DNA of 64,000 bases from the NCBI GenBank assembly GCA_947569705.1, contig CANOSP010000004.1, positions 1-64,000 on the forward strand, in the 5' to 3' direction. Source of the DNA: an uncultured Erysipelotrichaceae bacterium (GTDB lineage Bacteria; Bacillota_I; Bacilli_A; Erysipelotrichales; Erysipelotrichaceae). The position numbers and the translations under genes were made by a program. Shown piece after piece: positions 42,449 through 51,090 of this stretch. The notes beneath the pieces were generated by a model that searched no databases, was not told the DNA's origin, and saw only the letters and a list, made by a program, of their open reading frames with translations. Position 1 is the first letter of the stretch. Every line of letters begins with the position of its first letter.

Positions 42449-42464
42449 GTTAGCTCTAGCTAAC
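42449..42464 (+). promoter_or_regulatory. Third metalloregulator palindrome, before feoB
   Basis: GTTAGC-TCTA-GCTAAC, same arms as the two sites upstream of feoA, in the short gap between feoA2 and feoB. It could give separate control of feoB. Confidence 0.7.
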
Positions 42465-42478
42465 AAAGGAGGATGAAC

Positions 42479-44620
42479 ATGAAAATTGCATTAGCGGGTA
42501 ATCCGAACTGCGGAAAAACAACAATTTTTAATGCCTTAACCGGCAGTAATCAATATGTAGGTAATTGGCCGGGAGTAACGGTAGAGAAAAAAACAGGCAG
42601 ATTAAAGACAAACAGTGAAGTTCAAATAATTGATTTACCGGGAATTTATTCACTTTCACCATATTCTTTAGAAGAGCGTGTTGCGCGTGAATATTTAATC
42701 AATGAACGACCTGATATAATTATTAATTTATTAGATGCGACGAATTTAGAGCGAAGTCTTTACTTAACAACACAGCTGCGAGAAATCGGTATACCGATGG
42801 TGATCGCACTGAATATGAGCGATTTATTGAAAAAGGATCAAGTAGATACCGATCAGCTTTCTAAGTTGATGGAGTGTCCGATTGTGCATGTATCGGCATT
42901 AAAAAACGAAGGATTAGAGCAGTTAATTTCCCATGCATATCAGCTTGCTCAACAACCTCGTCCCGCTTATACAAATATATATCATGGTAATATTGCGCTT
43001 GCGCTAGAACAGATAAAAGCAGTGATCAGTGAGCATTATGAGCCTTTTGAGCAGAATTGGTATGCGATAAAATATTTGGAAAATGAAGAAGAGTTAAAGA
43101 ATCAACAGCTATTAAATCAAATTCAGTATGAAAGCATCAGTGAAATCAGAAAACGCTTGGAAACAGATGCCGATGATGACTGTGAAAGTATTATGACTGT
43201 CGCTCGCTATGATTATATCACTGAGGTTCTCTCACAGACTTATCGTAAATTAAACAACGGCATCAGCATTTCGGATCGTATAGATCGCATTGTGACTCAT
43301 CGTTTATTGGCTTTGCCGATCTTTGCCGCAATTATGACCTTTATCTACTATATGGCAGTAACAGGCATTGGAGGCATAGCGACTGATTGGGTGAATGATG
43401 TTCTGTTCGCTGAAATTATTCCGCCGGTAATAGAGAATGTTTTATTATCAATTCATTGTGCGGATTGGTTGATGTCCCTGATTCTTGACGGTATAGTTGC
43501 CGGGGTCGGCGCGGTATTAGGCTTTGTCCCGCAAATGCTTGTGTTATTTCTTTTCTTGGCACTTTTAGAGGAAATCGGTTATATGGCACGCATTGCTTTT
43601 ATATTGGATCGGATATTTCGTAAATTCGGATTATCGGGGAAATCATTTATTCCGATGTTGATCGGAACCGGCTGCAGTGTTCCGGGGATTATGGCAAGTC
43701 GAACAATTGAAAATGAATCCGATCGAAGAATGACGGTCATTACGACCTCTTTTATACCGTGCAGCGCAAAGCTTCCGATTATCGCTTTAATTGCCGGCGC
43801 ATTATTTCAAGGAGCGTGGTGGGTGAGTCCTTCTGCTTATTTTGTCGGTATTGCGGCGGTGATTCTTTCGGGTATCACACTGAAGAAAACAAGTTTATTT
43901 GCTGAGGAAGCGACACCGTTTTTGATGGAACTTCCGGCATATCATATGCCTAAGGTAAATAATGTTCTTCTCAGTACACGGGAGCGCGGCTTTAGCTTTA
44001 TTAAAAAGGCAGGGACGGTTATCTTATTATCTACGATGATCATTTGGTTTTTATCAAGCTTCGGTATGGTGAGCGGTCATATCGAAATGTTAAGCAGCGA
44101 TCAATTAGATCAAAGCTTTTTGGCAGCACTCGGATCTGCGTTATCCTTTCTGTTTATTCCGCTGGGATGGGGAAATTGGGAAAGTGCGGTTGCGGCAATT
44201 TCCGGACTCGTTGCTAAAGAAAATGTAGTATCGACATTTGGGATTTTATACGGATACGGAGAGATTGCCGAGGACGGTGCTGAAATATGGGGAAGCTTAG
44301 CAGCGAGTTTCACGATGGCATCGGCATATTCATTTATGATTTTCAATTTACTTTGTGCGCCGTGCTTTGCGGCAATCGGAGCCATAAAGCGTGAAATGAA
44401 TCATCGCAAGTGGACGATCTTCGCAATCGGTTATCAATGTGCTTTGGCATATGCGGTTTCCTTTATTGTATATCAGCTTTGGATTTGGTTAGACAGCGGC
44501 ATTTTTACGTTGATGACAGCTTTTGCGGGATTGACGCTGTTTGGGATGTTATATATGCTGCTGCGCGTAAAACGCAATGATGCAGCGGGAAAGCGGGTGA
44601 GTCAGTGTCAAGTATCATAA
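42479..44620 (+). CDS. feoB: Ferrous iron transporter, GTPase-permease
   Basis: 713 residues from the ATG at 42479 (AAGGAGG 6 nt upstream; the ATG at 42473 touches the ribosome site). N-terminal G domain: NPNCGKTT (G1), GNWPGVTVEKKTG (G2), DLPGIYSL (G3), NMSD (G4), then a helical GDI domain. The membrane part follows with two Gate motifs (PMLIGTGCSVPGIMASRTI and later repeats). It imports Fe2+ under anaerobic conditions. Co-transcribed with the feoA pair and the small Cys-rich protein. Confidence 0.96.
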   Translation: MKIALAGNPNCGKTTIFNALTGSNQYVGNWPGVTVEKKTGRLKTNSEVQIIDLPGIYSLSPYSLEERVAREYLINERPDIIINLLDATNLERSLYLTTQLREIGIPMVIALNMSDLLKKDQVDTDQLSKLMECPIVHVSALKNEGLEQLISHAYQLAQQPRPAYTNIYHGNIALALEQIKAVISEHYEPFEQNWYAIKYLENEEELKNQQLLNQIQYESISEIRKRLETDADDDCESIMTVARYDYITEVLSQTYRKLNNGISISDRIDRIVTHRLLALPIFAAIMTFIYYMAVTGIGGIATDWVNDVLFAEIIPPVIENVLLSIHCADWLMSLILDGIVAGVGAVLGFVPQMLVLFLFLALLEEIGYMARIAFILDRIFRKFGLSGKSFIPMLIGTGCSVPGIMASRTIENESDRRMTVITTSFIPCSAKLPIIALIAGALFQGAWWVSPSAYFVGIAAVILSGITLKKTSLFAEEATPFLMELPAYHMPKVNNVLLSTRERGFSFIKKAGTVILLSTMIIWFLSSFGMVSGHIEMLSSDQLDQSFLAALGSALSFLFIPLGWGNWESAVAAISGLVAKENVVSTFGILYGYGEIAEDGAEIWGSLAASFTMASAYSFMIFNLLCAPCFAAIGAIKREMNHRKWTIFAIGYQCALAYAVSFIVYQLWIWLDSGIFTLMTAFAGLTLFGMLYMLLRVKRNDAAGKRVSQCQVS

Positions 44621-44775
44621 TTGTTGTTTTATTGCTTCTGCTTATTAAAAAGTGCATTCAATCCATCCGCAACAATTCCGGCTGTAACGGCAGCTGCGGA
44701 AGCTGCAGCGCTTGTAATAAGGGAACTGCACTTTATGAGCATTATCAAAAGCATCATAAAGATTCCTATTGCTAG
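44605..44775 (+). CDS. FeoB-associated Cys-rich membrane protein
   Basis: 56 residues starting with GTG inside the end of feoB (16-base overlap). One hydrophobic helix (SSIIIVVLLLLLI) followed by NSGCNGSCGSCSACNKG, the cysteine cluster that defines the FeoB-associated family, and a His-rich end (YEHYQKHHKDSYC). It probably plays the FeoC-like accessory part at the membrane. The terminator after it ends the operon. Confidence 0.85.
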   Translation: MSSIIIVVLLLLLIKKCIQSIRNNSGCNGSCGSCSACNKGTALYEHYQKHHKDSYC

Positions 44776-44829
44776 TTTAGCTTTATTAGTATTAAGATTG
44801 TATATAAACTGCAGCATTTCTTTAACCAC

Positions 44830-44862
44830 AATAAAAGTGACTCGCTATAAGTCACTTTTATT
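44830..44862. terminator. Terminator of the feo operon
   Basis: Perfect 13-bp stem (AATAAAAGTGACT and its complement) with a 6-nt loop and T-run; bidirectional. Confidence 0.85.
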
Positions 44863-44991
44863 TTTTTATCTATTTTTACACAACTTGTTCTTTGTATCAT
44901 TAATTGCTTGAATCGCTGTTTTTAATTCATCTGTTGAGCTTTGTTTTTGAAGCAGGAAATAGCCGTTCATAAAGGCGTTTTCATATTGCTT

Positions 44992-45411
44992 TCATGATTC
45001 TTCACTGTATATGCGTTCCTGTAATTCACTGACCTGTGCAATACATTGTTTCAGCTGTTCATAGGCGCTGAAGTATTCGTGTTCCTTCATCAGCTCTTGA
45101 AATAAATCAATCAAACGCCATGATTGATTGTGTTTGGTAACGACACATTTATAGGGGACGTTGATTCCTTGTTGTTTCAGAAGATCAATGACAATGCCGA
45201 TTTGTTCATCATTCATTTCATGAAAAATCATGACTGTGATATTCGGCAGTGTACATGAATCGGCAGACTTTTGATTTTGGTTAATGATCTCATCAATTGT
45301 CAAACAGCCTTGATTTTGTTGAATCCAAGTAACATCGATATTTACGGAAGACAACACTGCGGATATTTTTTGATAGCTTTCATAGCTTACGCTGTAATAA
45401 AGAATTTTCAT
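44992..45411 (-). CDS. DUF3783-family protein
   Basis: 139 residues. MKILYYSVSYESYQKISAVL, then VMIFHEMNDEQIGIVIDLLKQQG and PYKCVVTKHNQSW match the DUF3783 pattern seen across Firmicutes. The last third is a coiled coil. AGGTG precedes the ATG. It lies 8 bases after the ABC permease gene on the same strand, so it is probably co-transcribed, though no functional link is known. Confidence 0.75.
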   Translation of the reverse strand: MKILYYSVSYESYQKISAVLSSVNIDVTWIQQNQGCLTIDEIINQNQKSADSCTLPNITVMIFHEMNDEQIGIVIDLLKQQGINVPYKCVVTKHNQSWRLIDLFQELMKEHEYFSAYEQLKQCIAQVSELQERIYSEES

Positions 45412-45419
45412 ATGCGCAC

Positions 45420-47057
45420 CTATAATTTATCAATGGCATTTTGTGCAAGTGTACCACACAGCCAATATCCCAGAATACTTGCGACAATACAAAGAATGAG
45501 AAAAAAGGCAGTGGCCAACAGAATGTATTCATTAGGCATAAGCAGAGCCACCAAAATCATACCGGTGCATAATCCCAACATAATCATTGTCGCAAAGAAA
45601 GAACTGAAATTCTGTTTGATTGCTGACGCTTCTTGTTCCCAAACAAGCTTAGGCTTATGCATATCTACAATAATGCATATTTCATTTGATAATACGGTAC
45701 TGATGCACATACAAATGAATAGGAGTACATAATAATACCAGTCAAACGATAAGATGCTCATTATTGCGAATATGATCAAAAGATCACTGACGATACCCAT
45801 AATAATTCCTAACAGCATTTTTGCGTGAATCTGTTCACGATATGAAACCGGTAGATATTTCATAACGATATAGTTGTTACCTTCACGTGAGACAGCGGTA
45901 GCGGATACCATGTTCACACATCCGATAAACAATCCCGCTCCAAGCCCGAACATGATTACATAATAGATGAAATTTGAATCGTATTGAATGGTATCGATCA
46001 TTGAAAATAATAATTTTTGATCTTGCGAAAAGATCGACATAAACAACAGCATGCAAGGAAAGATAACGGTGGAACCGATACAGTTCGTCGCAAAAGCCGG
46101 TGTTCGAAACAACATTCGCCATTCTTTTTTCAGATAAGCAATTGTTTTATTCGTCTGTTTCATTTCCTTTTGTGACAGCTCACTCAGCTTTTTATGGTTT
46201 GCGGAAGCTTCACTGTTGCCGATTGCGCCTTTGAAGTACCACATTCTGCCAAGCCCCGTTAAAATGATAAAGGACAGTATACAGATTCCGACAGCGATTA
46301 TAAAATCAACTATACTTCCCTGTACAATCGCACGAGCAAAATAAGGAATCACGGGAAAGAAATTCATAAACAAGGTTAAAAGTGAATTGTCTCCGCTGAA
46401 CAACAGACTAAGCATTTCACTTTCATCTCCCGCTTGTATGGAATTCATATAAACAGAGATTGAAATTCCGATTACAACTAATAAGATCCCCGAGATAAAA
46501 TGAAAATGATCTTTGTTTTTGAAAAAAGGCATAAAGCGCATAATTAATATGGTTAAGCCGGCTGAGATCGCAAGCGGAAATATAGGGATTAACAGTGCCG
46601 TTAACAGCGCAAACAGACAAAGCGATACCGAGAAGCCGCACACGCTTAAATAAGCAGCGGTGGCAGGTATTAAAATCGCAAATGTCGTAAGATATTCATA
46701 CATCAAGCATACGGTGAATTTCGATGCGATAATATGATCTCCTTTAAGCGGTAAAGCAAGCAGAAAATCAATATCATTGCTGAAATAAAAGATGCTCGGA
46801 ATAATAAACAATGAAAACAGAAAAGTTGTAATACAAACAATAAAGAGAATCACGCCCATTAATGATGCACTTTGATCGATTTGATTGTACATCGGTAAAG
46901 TGGTGATAATCAAGATATAAATGGATGCCAGTGTCGGTAAAACGGCAATCAGTAAAATGAAATACAACAGGAAACGATAGGCTTTGCGAAGCTTTCCGTC
47001 CTGTAAGGCGAAGCCGCTTTTCATCAATGTTTTTGTCAATGAGAGATATTTATGCAT
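45420..47057 (-). CDS. ABC-2-type exporter permease
   Basis: 545 residues, about twelve membrane helices. The N-terminus (DGKLRKAYRFLLYFILLIAVLP) and FSNDIDFLLALPLKGDHIIASK are features of the large ABC exporter permeases that pair with bacitracin/Ecs-type ATPases. It overlaps its ATPase gene by 8 bases. Substrate unknown; lipid or peptide export is the usual role for the family. Confidence 0.8.
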   Translation of the reverse strand: MHKYLSLTKTLMKSGFALQDGKLRKAYRFLLYFILLIAVLPTLASIYILIITTLPMYNQIDQSASLMGVILFIVCITTFLFSLFIIPSIFYFSNDIDFLLALPLKGDHIIASKFTVCLMYEYLTTFAILIPATAAYLSVCGFSVSLCLFALLTALLIPIFPLAISAGLTILIMRFMPFFKNKDHFHFISGILLVVIGISISVYMNSIQAGDESEMLSLLFSGDNSLLTLFMNFFPVIPYFARAIVQGSIVDFIIAVGICILSFIILTGLGRMWYFKGAIGNSEASANHKKLSELSQKEMKQTNKTIAYLKKEWRMLFRTPAFATNCIGSTVIFPCMLLFMSIFSQDQKLLFSMIDTIQYDSNFIYYVIMFGLGAGLFIGCVNMVSATAVSREGNNYIVMKYLPVSYREQIHAKMLLGIIMGIVSDLLIIFAIMSILSFDWYYYVLLFICMCISTVLSNEICIIVDMHKPKLVWEQEASAIKQNFSSFFATMIMLGLCTGMILVALLMPNEYILLATAFFLILCIVASILGYWLCGTLAQNAIDKL

Positions 47058-47775
47058 ACTGTATTACCTCTAAGAACAGTGCTTCCAATGATTCACAATG
47101 CGGATGTTCATCCATCAGCTCTTTTAACGTACCGAAAAAGAGAATATTGCCGTTATTGATAATTGCGACTTTATCACAAAGCTTTTCGGCAACCTCTAAT
47201 ACATGGGTAGAGAAGAATACACAGTTGCCGCGATTTGCATGTTCGCGCATTCGCTCCTTTAAACGAAAGGCTGATTGCGGATCCAAACCGGTTAACGGCT
47301 CATCCAAGATCCAAACCTTAGGATCACAGATCAATACGCCCATAATCACGATCTTTTGGCGCATACCGTGTGAATAGGACAATATTTTATCATTCAATGC
47401 GTTTTCCATGGCAAATAATTCAGCTAATTCTTTGATTCGCTGCGGACGAAGCGATTGTTCCACTTCATACATATCGGCCATAAAGTTTAAATATTCGATT
47501 CCTTTTAAGCGTAAAAAAATATCAGCTTGATCGGGAACAAAACCGATTTCTTGTTTTGCCTTAAGCGGTTCTTTAGCAATCGGAATATGATTGATCAAAA
47601 TTTCCCCCTCATCAGGATTCAATATACCGGTAATCATCTTGATTGTAGTTGTTTTACCGGCTCCGTTAGGTCCGATAAATCCGATGATTTCTCCGTCATT
47701 GATCGTAAGTGATAAATCATCCACTGCTTTTTTAGTTCCTCCAAAGGTTTTTGTTACATGCTTAATTTCTATCAT
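47050..47775 (-). CDS. ABC transporter ATP-binding protein
   Basis: 241 residues. Walker A GPNGAGKTT, Q-loop (EIGFVPDQADIFLRL), signature SYSHGMRQK, Walker B VWILDEPLTGLD and H-loop STHVLE. It powers the adjacent 12-helix permease. AAAGGAG precedes the ATG, and it overlaps the SdpI-like gene by 14 bases. Order in the operon: SdpR-like, SdpI-like, ATPase, permease, DUF3783. Confidence 0.93.
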   Translation of the reverse strand: MIEIKHVTKTFGGTKKAVDDLSLTINDGEIIGFIGPNGAGKTTTIKMITGILNPDEGEILINHIPIAKEPLKAKQEIGFVPDQADIFLRLKGIEYLNFMADMYEVEQSLRPQRIKELAELFAMENALNDKILSYSHGMRQKIVIMGVLICDPKVWILDEPLTGLDPQSAFRLKERMREHANRGNCVFFSTHVLEVAEKLCDKVAIINNGNILFFGTLKELMDEHPHCESLEALFLEVIQYA

Positions 47776-48421
47776 AAGTATTCTCCTTTCGCATTTTTCG
47801 ATATATATAATAAGCGTATAGATTCGGTAAGATGATAATGAAAAAGATCATGGCCAGCATCAAAAGATGACTGAAAGAAGGCATGACGCTGAACAAACAG
47901 ACGGCGATACCGCAGACAAACCAAAGTCTGCCGCTGAATCGCTGCGTTTTTTGCCATACGATGTCACTGTGCAACGTCCAAGGATTGCGTATACCGATTG
48001 TATAGTTTGAGCGAATTTTCGGCAGAATATTGCCGATGATCATAATCATGATGCCGACAAAACACGGCGCAATCACTTCTATATTCAGTGTTTTCGGATA
48101 AAGCGTTTCAATACAAGTCAGTATCGTGCAGATGAATAAAATCGCTGCGATAATAAAGCGCACTGCTTGGATACCGGATGCAGATTTTTGTATATTATTC
48201 TTTCGCGGATCCAGATGAGAGATCCATATGATTAAACCATCGATAAGCGGAATCAGAAAGGGTAGTATCAAAATAATTTCTTTAGGCGCATACCCGTCGG
48301 CATTGCCGTTGAGGTCCCAATGGATGATGATTTCATCATTTGCCTGTATAAATGTATAAACGGCGGCAGCCAACGCAATAAGAGTGACTGCGAATATCTT
48401 ATAACTGAATTTATTTTTCAT
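47762..48421 (-). CDS. SdpI/DUF1648-family membrane protein
   Basis: 219 residues, six membrane helices. N-terminal DUF1648 signature ANDEIIIHWDLNGNADGYAPKE followed by the SdpI domain (NYTIGIRNPWTLHSDIVWQKTQRFSGRLWF). In Bacillus SdpI gives immunity to the SdpC toxin and sequesters SdpR. No sdpC-like toxin gene is seen nearby, so a general signalling or immunity role fits better. Starts within the regulator's end with AAGGAGG. Confidence 0.85.
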   Translation of the reverse strand: MKNKFSYKIFAVTLIALAAAVYTFIQANDEIIIHWDLNGNADGYAPKEIILILPFLIPLIDGLIIWISHLDPRKNNIQKSASGIQAVRFIIAAILFICTILTCIETLYPKTLNIEVIAPCFVGIMIMIIGNILPKIRSNYTIGIRNPWTLHSDIVWQKTQRFSGRLWFVCGIAVCLFSVMPSFSHLLMLAMIFFIIILPNLYAYYIYRKMRKENTYDRN

Positions 48422-48695
48422 TGCTGTCCTCCTTCCTTGTGTTCAGAGCGGAAAACCATCCGATAATTTCATCTAGGACTGATGTATTTAATTCATAATA
48501 AATATATTTTCCTTGTTTGTCATCAATAATCAATCCTGCTTTTTTCAGAATAGACAAATGGTGAGAAACAGTTGCGTTGGTAATATCGAAGTGATCGACA
48601 ATCTGTTGAGCATGGAGCGGTCCGCTCTGTAACAGTGTGATAATTGCTCGTCGTGTCGGATCACTCAACGCTCGAAAGGTCTCCTGTATATGCAC
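48411..48695 (-). CDS. ArsR-family regulator (SdpR-like)
   Basis: 94 residues from the GTG at 48695, which has AAGGAGG 5 nt upstream. An ATG at 48722 lies inside the operator with no ribosome site. Winged HTH: FRALSDPTRRAIITLLQSGPL, DHFDITNATVSHHLSILKKAGLI and GKYIYYELN. No Cys metal site, so a non-metal SdpR-type member. It is expected to repress the operon through the palindrome at 48721-48740. Confidence 0.85.
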   Translation of the reverse strand: MHIQETFRALSDPTRRAIITLLQSGPLHAQQIVDHFDITNATVSHHLSILKKAGLIIDDKQGKYIYYELNTSVLDEIIGWFSALNTRKEDSNEK

Positions 48696-48720
48696 GATTT
48701 CCTCCTTGTCTGTTTTTATC

Positions 48721-48770
48721 ATTTAGATAATGATCTAAATATATTATAGTCAAAACCTGCGGATTGTCAA
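48721..48770 (-). promoter_or_regulatory. Promoter and operator of the sdpR-like operon
   Basis: Minus strand TTGACA (48765-48770), 16-nt spacer, TATAAT (48743-48748). ATTTAGAT-4 nt-ATCTAAAT (48721-48740) is a perfect palindrome over the start site. A weaker copy lies near 48773-48795. Confidence 0.75.
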
Positions 48771-48938
48771 AACATTTTGATAAATATCTAAATGTTTTTG
48801 TATTTCAGATATATAAGGATTATGATAAAGCGATGGTTAAGTCATGATGCATTGTTCCTGTAATTTGATGCTTTGTGTCTGAAAAGCAATATTGAACAGA
48901 TCGAAACCATGAAAATGATTTTATTGACGGAATTATGC

Positions 48939-48944
48939 TATAAT
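48939..48944 (+). promoter_or_regulatory. Extended -10 box of pepF
   Basis: TATGC directly before TATAAT gives a TGn extended -10, 30 bases before the pepF start; no clear -35. Confidence 0.5.
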
Positions 48945-48976
48945 AGGGTAAGCTATATTAGAAAGCAGGTGGAATT

Positions 48977-50755
48977 ATGAACGATACATGGTCTTTGGAC
49001 GCCTTATATACAGGCTATGACGATCCTAATTTTCAACAGGATAAAACGCAGTTAGAGCAGTTGATTAACGATTTGAATGAATCGGTGAAGCAGTTGAACC
49101 ATGAGGATGAGGTACGCAGTATAACCGATATTTTGCAAAAACAGGAACAGCTGGCACTGTGCAGTTGGAAACTTGGAAGTTATTTATCTTTGAGGCAGTC
49201 GGTGGATACAAGTGATGCGCAGACGGTTGCTTTATTGGGACAGCTGAATCAAACCGCCAGTGAGGGTGCGAAAGCGTTGGCGCAAATGGATGCGTTTATT
49301 CAGGATTGTGCTGATATTGATCAAGTGGTCCAACAAAGTGACTTTTTGAAATCCTATGAATATTTATTAAAGGAAACCAAGAGAGACGGGAAATATCGCT
49401 TGTCGGATGATGTGGAGGAAGTGATTACCAAACTGAATATATCAGCCGGTGATGCTTGGTCCAATTTGCAGGAATATTTAACGAGTACATTAGAGGTAGC
49501 GTATCAAGATAAAAAAATTACGTTGAGTGAAGTCCGCATTCTTGCTTATGACAGTGATGCCGCAGTCAGAAAAGCAGCGTATGAGGCAGAATTAAAGGCA
49601 TATGATGCGATTAAGCAAAGTGTTGCGTTTGCCTTGAATAATATCAAATCACAGGTGAATACCGTCTGTGATTTACGAAAGTTTACCTCTCCGTTAGATA
49701 TGACCCTATATTACTCGCGAATGGAGCGCAAGACGCTTGATGTGATGATGGATGCGATTACCGATACCTTGCCGCTGTTTCATCGTTATTTAAAGCGAAA
49801 AGCGGAAATGTTGGGACATCAAAACGGGTTGCCTTGGTATGATTTATTCGCTCCTTTATCTTCAAAAACACAGTCTTCAAAAAAATATACGATTGCGGAC
49901 GCAAAAGCATATTTATTGAATCATTTTTCACCCTTTGCACAAGATCTGGCTGATATGATTGAAACTGCCTTTGATCAGGAATGGATTGATTTTTATCCGC
50001 GCAAGGGAAAAGTGGGCGGTGCTTTCTGTGCGAATCTGCCTTTTATCAAACAGAGCCGTGTTCTGACGAATTATGACGGCGAACTCGGCGATATTGTGAC
50101 TTTGGCGCATGAGTTAGGTCATGCATATCACGGTATGATGATTGAGGACCATCGCATTTTGAATACCGATTATTCAATGCCGGTGGCGGAAACAGCTTCT
50201 ACCTTTAATGAAAATATTATTATGAACGCTGCGATAAAAGAGGAAAGCGATCCACTTCAAAAACTACTTTTGATTGAGAAGCAGCTTCAGGATCTGACTC
50301 AGATTATTTGTGATATTTATTCACGCTATTCCTTTGAAAAAGCCGTGTTTGAAAAACGAAGAACTTCATTTTTATTTGCGGATGAATTATGCGAAATGAT
50401 GTTAGATGCACAAAAGAAAGCATACGGTGATGCTTTGGATCCGCAGTATTTACATCCGTTTATGTGGATCAATAAATCACATTATTACTCACCTTCACTA
50501 AGCTTTTATAATTTCCCTTATGCATTCGGAGGATTATTTGCCCGCGGTTTAGTGGCGCGTTATGAAAAAGAAGGAGCGCCTTTTGTGGATAAATATCGTG
50601 AAATGCTGAAGGCTACTACTGTTTCTCATGTGGAGAATGTGGCGGCTATGGCAGGAATCGATCTGCAGGATCGCTCATTTTGGGAGGAAAGTCTTGAGAC
50701 TTGCCGACAGCGTATTGATGAATTTTTGGAATTATCCGCACAGTTGACAGATTAA
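48977..50755 (+). CDS. pepF: Oligoendopeptidase F (M3 family)
   Basis: 592 residues, normal length. The zinc site is TLAHELGHAYHG near 376-387, with the third ligand Glu in the following helix (ETASTFNEN). The N-terminal helical half (1-190) is the M3 clan substrate channel. It is cytosolic and cleaves peptides of about 7-17 residues in protein turnover. GCAGGTGG precedes the ATG; terminator 34 bases after the stop. Confidence 0.95.
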   Translation: MNDTWSLDALYTGYDDPNFQQDKTQLEQLINDLNESVKQLNHEDEVRSITDILQKQEQLALCSWKLGSYLSLRQSVDTSDAQTVALLGQLNQTASEGAKALAQMDAFIQDCADIDQVVQQSDFLKSYEYLLKETKRDGKYRLSDDVEEVITKLNISAGDAWSNLQEYLTSTLEVAYQDKKITLSEVRILAYDSDAAVRKAAYEAELKAYDAIKQSVAFALNNIKSQVNTVCDLRKFTSPLDMTLYYSRMERKTLDVMMDAITDTLPLFHRYLKRKAEMLGHQNGLPWYDLFAPLSSKTQSSKKYTIADAKAYLLNHFSPFAQDLADMIETAFDQEWIDFYPRKGKVGGAFCANLPFIKQSRVLTNYDGELGDIVTLAHELGHAYHGMMIEDHRILNTDYSMPVAETASTFNENIIMNAAIKEESDPLQKLLLIEKQLQDLTQIICDIYSRYSFEKAVFEKRRTSFLFADELCEMMLDAQKKAYGDALDPQYLHPFMWINKSHYYSPSLSFYNFPYAFGGLFARGLVARYEKEGAPFVDKYREMLKATTVSHVENVAAMAGIDLQDRSFWEESLETCRQRIDEFLELSAQLTD

Positions 50756-50788
50756 GCAAAAGTATTTGAAATAATCATAAGATAAATT

Positions 50789-50825
50789 AACAGGTATTGG
50801 ATTCATTTCTTGTACCTGTTTTTAT
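50789..50825 (+). terminator. Terminator of pepF
   Basis: AACAGGTA / TACCTGTT stem and T-run. Confidence 0.8.
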
Positions 50826-50944
50826 ATGAATGAAAAAGTATAGGAAGAAACGGTAAAGTGAAAGCAGAATAAGAACAACTGTTTCATGCGGAAAGCTTGT
50901 ATAATATGGTATGATCAGGAAATAGTAAACCATAGAGGTATATT

Positions 50945-51001
50945 ATGAATAATGCAATGAAGTATATAGTCGGCTTTAATAAAATAGTCGAAAATCGATA
51001 G
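50945..51001 (+). CDS. Possible 18-residue ORF before hrcA
   Basis: MNNAMKYIVGFNKIVENR with AGAGGT upstream and TATAAT at 50900-50905. It ends just before the first CIRCE element. It may be a gene scrap. The rest of 50826-51003 shows nothing else. Confidence 0.2.
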   Translation: MNNAMKYIVGFNKIVENR

Positions 51002-51003
51002 TT

Positions 51004-51075
51004 TTAGCACTTAGGGTATTGACAGTGCTAATGAAAAAGCATATACTATTAGCAGACATAGAGCAAGAGTGCTAG
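51004..51075 (+). promoter_or_regulatory. Two CIRCE-like operators and the heat-shock promoter
   Basis: TTAGCACT-12 nt-AGTGCTAA (51004-51031) has one base more than the CIRCE standard of 11 between these arms. A second, degenerate copy (51049-51075) has canonical 27-bp length with GAGTGCTAG on the right. Promoter: TTGACA (51019-51024), 17-nt spacer, TATACT (51042-51047), lying between the two copies. HrcA with GroEL is the expected regulator. Confidence 0.8.
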
Positions 51076-51090
51076 AAAGAGGTGTTACAG

